Shown here: positions 38,937 through 47,465 of the stretch, piece by piece
How the letters are laid out: every line of letters begins with the position of its first letter
How positions within the stretch are numbered: position 1 is the stretch's first letter
Assembly (NCBI RefSeq): GCF_009733535.1
Contig: NZ_SMMI01000005.1
Coordinates: 124,001 to 188,000 of the forward strand
Direction: 5' to 3'
From: Sphingobacterium endophyticum
GTDB taxonomy: Bacteria; Bacteroidota; Bacteroidia; Sphingobacteriales; Sphingobacteriaceae
DNA: 64,000 nt
Made by a program: the position numbers and the translations under genes
The notes under the pieces: model-generated
What the model was told of the DNA's origin: nothing
What the model saw: the letters and a program-made list of their open reading frames with translations, nothing else
Database searches by the model: none

Positions 38937-39581
38937 TTATACGTTGCTGTCGTTATTGTTGTTATTGTCGTTATTCTGCCATGGATGTGCATCCCCTGAA
39001 TCTGAAGATACGGGTTTGAACAATGGCCTTTCTTTCTTGAATATTGCCGCAAAAATTAATGCTAACACAAAATATAGCAATAATGAAATCGCCAAACCTT
39101 TCAACACCTGACCAATAGATAGTGAACCTAATGCTTCTTTCTGGTCATCCAACATCTTTAAGGTTGTATCAATTTGCTCATCCGGAATATTATTAGCTTC
39201 CATCATTTCAATGGTCAGGTTTTGTGTATTCTCAATCGCTTCAAATTGAAGTGATGGATAAATCATATTGAAAATATTAATTCCGATTAAACCAATTGTC
39301 GCAGTAACAGCAAACATAATGAAGATATTTTTTAAAGCTGTTGAAAAGTCCCAATAACCTCCAATTGCTTTCCTTAATTGAAGTACAAAATATACTGCTA
39401 TTGCTAAAAAAACCACATAATTCACAATTACATTAATGACAGATGATAACATTAATGCGGTTGCTGATTTGGATAGATATAAGGAAAGTATTGATAGAAC
39501 AAGCGATATCACGCCAAGAATTAAACCATAAATAATAGCTTTTTTCTTAACATCGTTGTTGATTACTTGAGTAGAATCCAT
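38937..39581 (-). CDS. DUF4199 family membrane protein
   Basis: A 214-residue protein with four membrane segments (about 12-32, 38-62, 78-100 and 150-175) and the family pattern AIIYGLILGVISLVLSILSL, with GGYWDFSTALKNIF between helices 2 and 3. The C-terminal tail is extremely polar and ends in a run of asparagines (DNNNNNNDSNV). The function of DUF4199 is unknown. It follows the 222-residue acidic protein by three bases and ends the operon at a terminator. Confidence 0.85.
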   Translation of the reverse strand: MDSTQVINNDVKKKAIIYGLILGVISLVLSILSLYLSKSATALMLSSVINVIVNYVVFLAIAVYFVLQLRKAIGGYWDFSTALKNIFIMFAVTATIGLIGINIFNMIYPSLQFEAIENTQNLTIEMMEANNIPDEQIDTTLKMLDDQKEALGSLSIGQVLKGLAISLLLYFVLALIFAAIFKKERPLFKPVSSDSGDAHPWQNNDNNNNNDSNV

Positions 39582-39584
39582 AAT

Positions 39585-40253
39585 TTATGCGTTATATTTT
39601 ATAATTAGTTGTAATAAAGCAAGATCAAGTGCTTTGTTTGGAGCAGCTTCTGAATACGCATCCAATTGCCCCTGACTTGGTGATTGCTCATTGAAAAACG
39701 ATATTAATGGATAAAATAGATCCACTAATTCATCATCCTCTCTTAAGCCCTTCGCAATTTTTGCAATCTCTGCATAATTGCTCTCAACTAAGATTTGGTT
39801 AGCGATTACCTTCTCGTAAATTCTATATTCATCTTGAAACTCATCTTCCTCAACAAGCAAAAATTCCTTTAAAAAGTCATCTAATGATGGTTCAACCTCA
39901 TCATCGTCACACTCCTTAAGGTATAATAGGATATTCAATAATTCTGAGCCTCGGTCCAATGTATCTTCTTCGATCGTTTCCCATTCCTCTGAATCTAAAT
40001 AATCCTCTTCTAATTTCTGAACATCCTCTGCAAAGAAATTAATCATCAACAAATCGAAACAATACTCACGTAATTCATCGAAACGTAAATGATCATCAAA
40101 TACAGCATCCATCGCACCAACCTTTTCCATAAAGGGCTTTTCCAGTTCGAAAGCTGCCGCCAAACCTGGAAGGATCTCTTGTCCGTCTAGCTGGTCTATT
40201 GCTGCATAGCTGTTTACAGCCGCCTCAAGGGCATTTTTAACTTTATTATCCAT
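39585..40253 (-). CDS. Acidic conserved hypothetical protein in dihydroorotase-like operon
   Basis: A 222-residue soluble, highly acidic protein, mostly helical by pattern, with acidic clusters such as LEEDYLDSEEWETIEEDT and ECDDDEVEPSLDDF. No signal peptide or membrane segment is seen and no known domain is recognised. It sits five bases after the dihydroorotase-like gene and three bases before the DUF4199 gene, so it is part of that operon. The function is unknown. Confidence 0.75.
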   Translation of the reverse strand: MDNKVKNALEAAVNSYAAIDQLDGQEILPGLAAAFELEKPFMEKVGAMDAVFDDHLRFDELREYCFDLLMINFFAEDVQKLEEDYLDSEEWETIEEDTLDRGSELLNILLYLKECDDDEVEPSLDDFLKEFLLVEEDEFQDEYRIYEKVIANQILVESNYAEIAKIAKGLREDDELVDLFYPLISFFNEQSPSQGQLDAYSEAAPNKALDLALLQLIIKYNA

Positions 40254-40258
40254 ATGTA

Positions 40259-41524
40259 TTAATTGATGTGCAATTTATTGTTGTTTATTACCGCCAAAAC
40301 CTGGCCGGTCAGTTCCTGGCCAAATAATGGGCTGTTTGCTGACTTTGATTTATTTGTCTTCTTATCAAATATCCATTTTTTCGTTGGACTAAACAAGACT
40401 AAATTAGCTTCTGCTCCTTCTGAAAGTGCAGGAATGTCAAGTCCTAAGATTTTTCTCGAATTAATGGAAAGTTTCTCCACAATCTGCTCTGGGCTTAAAC
40501 CTGCTCTAATTAACAAAGGCAATACAGTCTGTGATGCAATAATCCCATTTTTGGCAATCTGGAATTCCACCTGTTTAAATTCAATTTCCTGTGGTGTATG
40601 CTGTGAAACCACCGTATCAATGACTCCATCCTTTAAGCCCTTAAGCAATGCTTTAACATCTCTCTTGGTACGTAATGGTGGACTTACTTTATAATTGCTG
40701 TCAAATCCTTTGACATCCTCATCTGTAAAAACCAGATTATGTGCTGCTACATCGCAAGTAACCTTAATTCCTTTAGCCTTAGCCTTTTTAATCAGGTCAA
40801 CTCCTTCTTCTGTTGAGATAGTAGCAAAATGAATTGGAGCCTCATTGTATTCGGCCAAGAACAAATCCCGGGAAATCATTACAGATTCAGCTAGATTTGG
40901 AATGCCTTTCATCCCGAGGTATGTACTAACCTCCCCTTCATTCATTTTACTGTCTGCAGCGATAGAATCATCTTCAGGAAAGGCCATAATCAATCCTGAA
41001 AATCCTTTTGCATAGAGCAATGCTCTTGACATTAATCCTGCTTGTTGTATGCTATGCGTACCGTCACTAAATGCAACAGCTCCGGTTACTTTCATATCGT
41101 AAAGCTCCGCCAATTCATTTCCTTCACGTTTCTTACTGACGGTTCCAATGGGATACACATCAACAAGGTTTCCCTTCGATGAATTAACGATCAAGGCAAC
41201 CTCAGAACGGCTATGTATAGGTGGATTTGTATTGGGCTGAACAGCAACGGCCGTAAATCCGCCCGCCGCTGATGCTGCTGTTCCCGTTTGGATATCTTCT
41301 TTCGTTTCATATCCCGGTTCCCCGAAATTAACGTTCAAATCCAAAAATCCAACCGATAGAAATGAACCCTTGCCATCGATTAACTGAAGCTTCTTGTCAT
41401 CCGTCTTGATGTTCTTGCCAATCTGTTCGATCTTGCCATTCCTTACAAGTACGTCTACCGTAGTCAAATGAAGTGGATGTCCCGCCGACACCAAAGTCGC
41501 AGAATTAATTAATATTGTAGCCAT
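40259..41524 (-). CDS. Dihydroorotase-family protein without the metal-binding residues
   Basis: A 421-residue amidohydrolase of the class I dihydroorotase type, recognised by GEPGYETKEDIQTGTAASAAGGFTAV, MNEGEVSTYLGMKGIP and NYKVSPPLRTKRDVKALLKGL. The metal ligands are missing: the family HxH is N-V-N in DLNVNFGEPG, the HCED site is AFPED, the HxxHxS site is HFATIS, and the catalytic TDHAPH is SQHTPQ. It therefore cannot be a normal zinc enzyme; it resembles the non-catalytic PyrC' partners of aspartate carbamoyltransferase. It begins an operon with two uncharacterised genes and no other pyrimidine genes. Confidence 0.85.
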   Translation of the reverse strand: MATILINSATLVSAGHPLHLTTVDVLVRNGKIEQIGKNIKTDDKKLQLIDGKGSFLSVGFLDLNVNFGEPGYETKEDIQTGTAASAAGGFTAVAVQPNTNPPIHSRSEVALIVNSSKGNLVDVYPIGTVSKKREGNELAELYDMKVTGAVAFSDGTHSIQQAGLMSRALLYAKGFSGLIMAFPEDDSIAADSKMNEGEVSTYLGMKGIPNLAESVMISRDLFLAEYNEAPIHFATISTEEGVDLIKKAKAKGIKVTCDVAAHNLVFTDEDVKGFDSNYKVSPPLRTKRDVKALLKGLKDGVIDTVVSQHTPQEIEFKQVEFQIAKNGIIASQTVLPLLIRAGLSPEQIVEKLSINSRKILGLDIPALSEGAEANLVLFSPTKKWIFDKKTNKSKSANSPLFGQELTGQVLAVINNNKLHIN

Positions 41525-41732
41525 GAATTGAATTGAAAATCAAAAAATTGTGCTGAAAGACTGTGTTTAAGTTGAAGAAACAACCAACCATTCCAAAGGT
41601 ATTTTTCCAATGAGCATTTTCAAAAACCTTCTTCAAGTATAAAAACTCCTTATTCGAAGATATTAACAGCTGTTTCATTAAAAAACAAAAATACAAATTT
41701 CACTTGAATACTCTCAGAAAAAACATAAAAAC

Positions 41733-42296
41733 CTATTTTCCCCAACGGAATGTCTCTAAGTCAAATCCTGCCATATCCAACGCCCTGTCAATTACTGTGG
41801 CTGCCAGCTCCTCAAAGGTTTGTGGCCTGCTGTAAAAGGATGGCGATGCAGGACAAATAATCCCACCTGCCTGAGTTATGGTCGCCATATTCTGTATGTG
41901 AATGCTGCTTAATGGCGTCTCTCTTGTTAAAAGGATCAACTTACGTCGCTCCTTCAGAATAACATCAGCCGCCCTCGTCGTAAGGTCTGAAGAAATACCA
42001 TTCGCTATGCGTGCCATCGTCCCCATCGAACAGGGTACAACAAACATCGTCTCATACTTTGCCGAGCCGGAGGCAAATGGCGCCATGAAATCATGCTTCT
42101 CATAAGTCGGAAAATCATAGTTCTCGTACGAATTGTTATCCAACTCAAATCGCCAAACATCTTTTGCATTGTCGGACATCACTAATCCAACCGCCTCAAT
42201 CTGCTCTGATAGCTGTTCAAGCTTATCTAACAATACCTTCGCATAGATGGAACCTGATGCTCCTGTAACAGCTACAACAACTTTTTTCTTCCTCAT
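41733..42296 (-). CDS. ubiX: UbiX-type flavin prenyltransferase
   Basis: A 187-residue protein with VVVAVTGASGSIYAKVLLDKL at the amino end (FMN-binding GASG), a central FASGSAKYETMFVVPCSMGTMARIANGISSDLTTRAADVILKERRKLILLTRETPLS and a C-terminal PASPSFYSRP, all UbiX landmarks. It makes the prenylated FMN cofactor for UbiD decarboxylases. No ubiD is in the window. It is followed by about 200 bases before the dihydroorotase-like gene. Confidence 0.94.
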   Translation of the reverse strand: MRKKKVVVAVTGASGSIYAKVLLDKLEQLSEQIEAVGLVMSDNAKDVWRFELDNNSYENYDFPTYEKHDFMAPFASGSAKYETMFVVPCSMGTMARIANGISSDLTTRAADVILKERRKLILLTRETPLSSIHIQNMATITQAGGIICPASPSFYSRPQTFEELAATVIDRALDMAGFDLETFRWGK

Positions 42297-42429
42297 GTTA
42301 CAAAACTATAAAACCTTAAGCAATTAAAGACCATAGAATTCCCTTTAAATCTCAACATCCAGAATTTAGGATCCTAACCCAGAAAATATCAAAAAAACGT
42401 ATTTTGAGCAATTCAATGGATATATTGAA

Positions 42430-42569
42430 TAAAAAAGGGTCGAATAAGATTTATTCGACCCTACATCTACCTATGAAAAACATGCCCTTGGGGAGGGCAT
42501 TACAAAAGTAAAAAAATCATCAGAAAAGTTATAAAACAACCTTTTACAATTCGGATTTTGTAGATGGAT
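42430..42569 (-). ncRNA. Candidate small RNA, about 140 nt, unknown family
   Basis: Seen in sequence: promoter boxes upstream (see next entry), a predicted start near 42569, and a terminator at 42431-42462. The first bases CATCTAC (42566-42560) pair with GTAGATG (42470-42464) and the adjoining AAAA with UUUU, which would close the whole transcript. An inner hairpin ATGCCC/GGGCAT (42500-42482) exposes the C-rich loop UCCCCAA. No ORF lies in it and no minus-strand gene lies directly upstream. The overall form, a closed rod with internal loop, is somewhat like 6S RNA, but I cannot confirm any family. Confidence 0.5.
42431..42462 (-). terminator. Terminator of the candidate small RNA
   Basis: A 12-bp stem AGGGTCGAATAA/TTATTCGACCCT (42436-42447 with 42451-42462), a three-base loop, followed on the minus strand by TTTTTTATT. 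No protein gene precedes it on this strand. Confidence 0.8.
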
Positions 42570-42574
42570 AGCTA

Positions 42575-42606
42575 CAAATATTAAATAGTGTTCGTTACCG
42601 ACCAAA
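42575..42606 (-). promoter_or_regulatory. Bacteroidota-type promoter of the candidate small RNA
   Basis: TTTG at 42606-42603, a 19-base spacer, and TAATATTTG at 42583-42575 (one base longer than TAnnTTTG). This is close to the Bacteroidota sigma consensus. Transcription should start near 42569 on the minus strand. Confidence 0.5.
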
Positions 42607-42727
42607 AAAAATTGTATAGATTACATTTATTAACAGAAAAAATTTTATAGGAATCAGTAGAAAATTAAGGCTTTGGTAATATTATTTTAACTTTTTTTTA
42701 TTTATTTCGTAACGCAAAATTAGGACT

Positions 42728-43378
42728 ATGAGTTTAACAGTACTTGAAGAATATATAGAAACCGGAAATTACCAAGATTTAGATTTATTGCTTAGCCAAA
42801 ACCCAGACCTTGTTAAGGAAAATACCAGCCATGACATATCTCCCCTTTTGCTGGCTTGCTATTACCAAAAAAATCAAATCGTACAGGTGATCCTCAAGTA
42901 TATCAAAAGCATTACAATCCATGAAGCTAGCGCCGCCGGACTAACCGAACAGGTCCAATTCATGATCGATCAAAAGCCTGATGTTATCAACGAACTATCC
43001 GGACATGGATTTTATCCCTTGGGAATCGCATCTCACTTCGGAAAAGAAGATATCGTCAGAATTTTATTGAGAAATCGAGCTAACCCGAATTCTTCATCCC
43101 AAAACGGATATCAAGTATTTCCCCTTCACTCCGCACTGAGCAACGGTTTCGACAATATCGCTAAAATGCTGATCGAAGCAGGTGCTGAAGTTAATGTTTT
43201 GCAATCCTCCAGAATCAGCCCATTACATCTCGCTGCACAACAGGGAAATATTGACCTGATTATCATCCTCCTTGAACATGGTGCCAATATATCCATCAGA
43301 AATGATTTCGGTCAAACCGCATCGGATATGGCTTCAGAAAAAGGATTCCTGGAAATTGCTGAAATCCTTAAAGCTTAA
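42728..43378 (+). CDS. Ankyrin-repeat protein
   Basis: A 216-residue soluble protein with about five ankyrin repeats across most of its length; the clearest are HGFYPLGIASHFGKEDIVRILL, GYQVFPLHSALSNGFDNIAKMLIEAGAEVN and RISPLHLAAQQGNIDLIIILLEHGANI. Such repeats bind protein partners; no enzymatic domain is present. The partner is unknown. The gene converges on the DUF2851 gene and shares a TTAA with its stop. Confidence 0.9.
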   Translation: MSLTVLEEYIETGNYQDLDLLLSQNPDLVKENTSHDISPLLLACYYQKNQIVQVILKYIKSITIHEASAAGLTEQVQFMIDQKPDVINELSGHGFYPLGIASHFGKEDIVRILLRNRANPNSSSQNGYQVFPLHSALSNGFDNIAKMLIEAGAEVNVLQSSRISPLHLAAQQGNIDLIIILLEHGANISIRNDFGQTASDMASEKGFLEIAEILKA

Positions 43379-43905
43379 TCTCGCTTTATAATCGCCAATC
43401 CTATTCCACATTCCAAACATCGCTTTGGATTGCAATAATTCGCCCGCAAGTGCAAAACCGCCTGGCTCTCCATCGAATTACTGATGCTCAGCCCATAACC
43501 TATATACCTTTTGCTGACTGAATTTACTTCCGGCTTCAACTCTTCCAGCCATGAAATGGCTCTATCCATATACTCCTGACTTCCAATATACTTACCATAA
43601 GCGAACAGAACCAATACAAAACCATTGATAGCCAAAATATCAAAGAACTGATCGGTTATCTTTGGACTGTGAATCTTCGTTTCCTTTTCTAAATGAAAGT
43701 GGTTTTCCCAAAATCCGGGAATCATCAATGACTGGCAATATCCTTTCAACTCTTCCAAATTGATCGCGGAACCCAGCAAGGAAAACCAAGATGAAAACTG
43801 GCTGTACATGGCTGCCAATTGTGCCAATTTAATTGTCGGAAAGTTTTGTGGCCGCATACGCATTAACTTCCATTGAAAGGAATTCATCTCATTGAGCTTA
43901 TGCAT
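43375..43905 (-). pseudogene. DUF2851 gene, C-terminal piece after a frameshift
   Basis: This 176-residue frame (MNSFQWKLMRMRPQNFPTI..., with a late CNPKRCLECGIG cysteine group) is the C-terminal half of a DUF2851 protein whose N-terminal half is the overlapping upstream frame. Family members are single chains of about 420 residues, equal to the sum of the two pieces. Adding one A to the run of five A (T at 43907-43911 on the plus strand) fuses the frames as QYLKNMHKLNEMNSF. This is a one-base deletion, a slippery site, or a sequencing error. The function of DUF2851 is unknown. Confidence 0.75.
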
Positions 43906-44660
43906 ATTTTTAGATACTGGTACTGCTCCTTCAACTCCAATATATATGCCTCATGTCCCTTGTATGATTTCAAAAATCCGGCCTGACCAAAAAATAAACT
44001 ATGTATCGCCTCCGAATTCCCTTTCAGCTTCTGAAGCAGCTTCAAATTAATGATCTGACTTAAATCCTGAAAAGCCTGCTTATTGACCCGCATCCCAAAA
44101 GAACCTGCCAACAGACTTAAACATAACCTCTCCCAATCTCCTCGATAGCTTTTTAACAACATCAACACCTGCTCATACCTATGCTCCAATCGCTCAACCC
44201 CCATTCTATTCAGTACCTGAATCTTCTGATATTCCGAAACTTCCCTCAATCCATAACTACATGGTAGCCAATGTGTATTCTGCAGCAACCTCTCAATTTT
44301 ATCCAACAGATCCACATCCACCAAGCACTTCAGTTCTAAACACGGAATCAGCTGTCCGTCTGCCGAAAAGCACTTCTTCCCCTGCTCCCAAACAACATGT
44401 AGGATTACCGCATTATAGGCCTCATTGATGTCATGCCCATGCTGCACCCAATCCTCCGCATCAACATGTATTTCTACATGACCATGCCAATTATCTCCAT
44501 TGATTTTCAACTGCGCAAAAAGAAGGTCCGGTCCAGCATCTGTATTATAATTCCCAGGATAAATCACCTCAATTTCTTCAGACCCCTGACAAACTAAATG
44601 AAATGGCTTAAACAACCTAAATCGCCAGATAAAATGAAGGATCTGCTCGGGAATTTTCAT
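43884..44660 (-). pseudogene. DUF2851 gene, N-terminal piece before a frameshift
   Basis: This 258-residue frame starts MKIPEQILHFIWRFRLFKPF and has the DUF2851 core YPGNYNTDAGPDLLFAQLKI, WHGHVEIHVDAEDWVQHGHD, NAVILHVVWE and LLAGSFGMRVNKQAFQ. It ends early with ICISSMR and TGA just after a homopolymer, and the rest of the domain continues in another frame (overlap 22 bases). Taken together they form one normal DUF2851 protein. The intact reading on both sides suggests a recent change or a base-calling error. Confidence 0.75.
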
Positions 44661-44868
44661 AATTAAAAGTAGGTAAAATTTTCCTTATAGGAAAATATTT
44701 TGACATAAGATAAGAGACTTAAGACTTTTCCGAGATAGTTGAAAAACATTTGTTGTAAAGAAAATTAAATCCCATAGAGATATATTTTTTAAATCTAGTA
44801 GATAGATCTTTGTATTTTTTATAGAATTAAATAGTTTAATTTGGTTGTTTTATAGGTATATATATAAA

Positions 44869-45912
44869 TTAAATCTTCTTAAGAATCCTTAAATTATCAT
44901 TTCCTACCATAACTTCTTCAACGGTTTTTCCAATAACTTTCGGAGCTTCTATTCCCTCCGTCCAGGACTCTGAACCGGTAAAAATCCTTGCTTCATCCCA
45001 AAGACCGGCTTCGATAAATTGATCCAGGGTTTTCCTGCCGCCCTCAACGAGAATAGACTGCACATCCATCAGATAGAGTTGATATAAGATCTGCTGCGGC
45101 AGATACAGATCAAAATTTTCTAATTCGATATACTTCCTATTCCCCTGCCAATCGGTTTTTACAGCATTGAAAACTATCGTTTCGGCAGCATCATCGAAAA
45201 TCGCAGAATCTGTTGAAATCTCCAGGTGCTTATCGATCAAAATTCTTTTGGGATTGCGACCAACCCAATCTCTTACTGTCAGACTTGGATTGTCGATCTC
45301 TGCCGTTCTTTTTCCTACCAAAATTGCGTCCTCTTCCGAACGCCACTTATGCACCAACTGCTTGCTGGCATTATTGCTAATCCATCTCTGCCCTTCCAAG
45401 GGTGCAAAATATCCATCTGCCGTTTCTGCCCATTTCAAAATCACATACGGCCGGAATTCCTTCAGCTTCGTAAAGAACCTCCTATTAACCCACTTGGCCT
45501 CCTCCTCCAAAACTCCAACCAAGGTCTCTATCCCCGCATATTGAAGTTTTTTCAAACCCAAGCCGTTAACTTTAGCAAAGGGATCCAAACAGGCAATCAC
45601 TGCCCTTTGAAAGCCCATTTCCACGATCATATCTGCACATGGTGGGGTCTTTCCAAAATGGGCACAGGGCTCCAAACTCACATAAATCGTACTTTCTTGA
45701 AACAATTCCCTCGCCTTTTCCTCTCCCAACCGCTCAACCACAGACCGAACCGCATTTACCTCGGCATGCGGACCACCATACGGCGATGTATAACCCTCTC
45801 CAATAATATCTTCTCCATGGACAATCACTGCCCCAACCATCGGATTCGGACTGGTTTTGCCTGCCCCTAAGACAGCCAAATCCAAACATCGCTTCATAAA
45901 TTGTTCGTGCAT
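44869..45912 (-). CDS. ribD: Bifunctional diaminohydroxyphosphoribosylaminopyrimidine deaminase/reductase
   Basis: A protein of about 347 residues for riboflavin biosynthesis. The N-terminal deaminase has the zinc motifs HAEVNAV and PCAHFGKTPPCADM, and the C-terminal reductase has RPYVILKWAETADG, WISN, DAILVGKRTAEIDNPSLTVR and the late LVEGGRKTLDQF. I chose the ATG at 45912 (MHEQFMKRCLDLA); ATG 45897 is the alternative, and a longer start at 45999 would run into the prmC start. It is divergent from prmC with about 60 bases between them. No other riboflavin gene is in the window. Confidence 0.94.
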   Translation of the reverse strand: MHEQFMKRCLDLAVLGAGKTSPNPMVGAVIVHGEDIIGEGYTSPYGGPHAEVNAVRSVVERLGEEKARELFQESTIYVSLEPCAHFGKTPPCADMIVEMGFQRAVIACLDPFAKVNGLGLKKLQYAGIETLVGVLEEEAKWVNRRFFTKLKEFRPYVILKWAETADGYFAPLEGQRWISNNASKQLVHKWRSEEDAILVGKRTAEIDNPSLTVRDWVGRNPKRILIDKHLEISTDSAIFDDAAETIVFNAVKTDWQGNRKYIELENFDLYLPQQILYQLYLMDVQSILVEGGRKTLDQFIEAGLWDEARIFTGSESWTEGIEAPKVIGKTVEEVMVGNDNLRILKKI

Positions 45913-45972
45913 GTACCAAAGGTAAAAAATCAAATCATCTTCCCCTTTCGTTTTTTTCCTATTTTTACCTGC

Positions 45973-46830
45973 ATGAACAACATTGGCAGTATTCGACAAA
46001 AATTTATCGCTGAATTATCATCCATCTATGATCAGGACGAAGTCTTAAGCCTATTTCAAATTACTGCCGAAAAGATTCTGGGATTAAACCGTGTCCAAAT
46101 TTCAATGAAATTGCAAGAAGCCCTATCGTCTGAGCTTGAAAACCAATTCAACACTATCCTACAACAATTACAAACTGGCCGTCCTATACAACATATTTTA
46201 GGGCACGCCCCCTTTTACGGAATGGATTTTATAGTTTCCGAAGACACCTTGATTCCGCGACCTGAAACTGAAGAATTAGTAGATCTAATTATTGCAGAAA
46301 ACAAGGGCAAGGAAAATCTCAAAATTATAGATATCGGCACCGGAACTGGCTGTATTGCGATCAGCCTTAAGAAGCACCTGAAAGAGGCCAGAGTATCTGC
46401 TGTGGATATTTCTGCGGAGGCAATTGCCATAGCAAAGGAAAATGCCAAAAATAACGAAACGGCCATTGATTTTCGCTGTCTCGATATTTTAGAATGGAAT
46501 GTTGTATTTGATGAAAATGAGTATTTCGATATTATTGTAAGCAATCCACCCTATATTACCCGAGAGGAGAAAAAGGATATGCATCGCAATGTCATACATT
46601 TCGAGCCACACAGCGCGTTATTTGTGGAAGATGCTGCCCCACTCCTATTTTACGACCATATTTCCTCATTCGCCCTTAAACAGCTTAAAAAAGATGGAAC
46701 TCTCTACTTTGAAATCAATCAATATCTTTCTCAAGAAACAAGCGACCTTCTAAGCAAGAAAGGTTTTTCCAAGGTGGATATTATCAACGACATCAATGCG
46801 GTTCCCAGGATGATTCGCGCCAAATTTTAA
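45973..46830 (+). CDS. prmC: Peptide chain release factor N5-glutamine methyltransferase
   Basis: A 285-residue methyltransferase (HemK family) that modifies the GGQ glutamine of release factors. An N-terminal helical domain (about 1-85) precedes the SAM fold: RPETEELVDLII, IDIGTGTGCIAISL, and the substrate motif SNPPYI. The start at 45973 (MNNIGSIRQKF) is preferred; the frame is open further upstream, but that would overlap the ribD 5' end. It is a single gene, divergent from ribD. Confidence 0.95.
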   Translation: MNNIGSIRQKFIAELSSIYDQDEVLSLFQITAEKILGLNRVQISMKLQEALSSELENQFNTILQQLQTGRPIQHILGHAPFYGMDFIVSEDTLIPRPETEELVDLIIAENKGKENLKIIDIGTGTGCIAISLKKHLKEARVSAVDISAEAIAIAKENAKNNETAIDFRCLDILEWNVVFDENEYFDIIVSNPPYITREEKKDMHRNVIHFEPHSALFVEDAAPLLFYDHISSFALKQLKKDGTLYFEINQYLSQETSDLLSKKGFSKVDIINDINAVPRMIRAKF

Positions 46831-46930
46831 ATTTCCCTTCCTTTCACAATCTAAAGGCAAAAGCCTGGATTTCTTTATGGCTTTCCATTTTGGTATATCT
46901 CTGGTTTTTGACCTAATGTGACCATGTTTT

Positions 46931-47095
46931 GGTTGGGTTTCAGTCGTGTTTCAGTCGTGTTTTGGTCGAGACTGGTCCGCACCTTGCGAGGACATCGTCC
47001 ACAGCTCGTCCGCTCACAAGCGGACGAGCTGTGGATTAGTTCAAGCTGAGCTGCGGACGAGACACGAGCAAAACACGAGCAAGACACGAGCTTAA
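46931..47095. repeat. Long GC-rich imperfect inverted repeat (REP/MITE-like element)
   Basis: The centre is a perfect 17-bp stem (46998-47014 with 47019-47035, loop CACA). The flanks also match in inverse orientation: the left arm with repeated CAGTCGTGTTT units (about 46940-46975) mirrors the right arm with repeated ACACGAGCAA units (about 47060-47092), about three quarters identical. Its GC content is well above that of its surroundings. It is not followed by a T-run, so it is not a simple terminator. It looks like an intergenic mobile-type repeat. Confidence 0.65.
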
Positions 47096-47319
47096 CTCAA
47101 TCAAATAGCTGAAATGATCCTGCAAAAATTTAATGATTTCGGAAAAAATGCTTTAGGATATATAGGGTTTAGAGAGAAATTAAGGTCCAGCATGAAAAGG
47201 AAAAGCTCAAAAATGAGAATAAATGAGTATTATTATCGTGTACGATGAATATTTTATTCATTTTTTCAAACTGAAAAACAGCGACTTATTTGATTAAACA
47301 CAAATTTAAGTTCAAAAGA

Positions 47320-47351
47320 TTTGGCACGTATTGAGGTTTTTTCTACCTTTG
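47320..47351 (+). promoter_or_regulatory. Promoter of the tRNA-Lys gene
   Basis: TTTG at 47320-47323, a 20-base spacer, and TACCTTTG at 47344-47351. This is a full match to the Bacteroidota consensus TTTG-N(17-23)-TAnnTTTG, about 40 bases before the tRNA. Confidence 0.75.
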
Positions 47352-47392
47352 CATCACTTCAAACAACGAAGGGTTCTTGTTAAAAGAACAAC

Positions 47393-47465
47393 GATTCCGT
47401 AGCTCAGCTGGTAGAGCAATACACTTTTAATGTATGGGTCCTGGGTTCGAATCCCAGCGGGATCA
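47393..47465 (+). tRNA. tRNA-Lys (anticodon TTT)
   Basis: A 73-base cloverleaf. The acceptor arms GATTCCG and CGGGATC pair (with one G-U), the D arm contains GCTCAGCTGGTAGAGC, the anticodon stem ATACA/TGTAT encloses the loop CTTTTAA with anticodon TTT at 47426-47428, and the T arm is CTGGG-TTCGAAT-CCCAG. The CCA end is not encoded (ACG follows), as is common in this phylum. The 3' end is duplicated at 48061-48081. Confidence 0.97.

Larger units (their letters stand above)
42297..42727. other. Intergenic region holding a candidate minus-strand small RNA
   Basis: About 431 bases between the divergent ubiX and ankyrin genes with no ORF. The minus strand holds a complete transcription unit signal: promoter boxes (42575-42606), a closing stem, an internal hairpin and a terminator (42431-42462). 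Nothing else was recognised. Confidence 0.55.
46831..47392. other. Intergenic region with GC-rich palindromic element upstream of tRNA-Lys
   Basis: About 560 bases without a credible gene. The left part is occupied by a long imperfect inverted repeat (46931-47095, separate entry); an ORF read through it on the minus strand is just the repeat in translation. The right part is AT-rich and ends with the tRNA promoter (47320-47351). Confidence 0.6.

Noticed and set aside
41505..41696. 63-codon frame upstream of the dihydroorotase-like gene
   Set aside because: It overlaps the real gene start, has no family features, and lies in a promoter region.
46875..47087. A 70-codon minus-strand frame through the GC-rich palindrome
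   Set aside because: It only reads the repeat arms, with low-complexity Thr/Ser/Cys/Arg-rich product and no start context.
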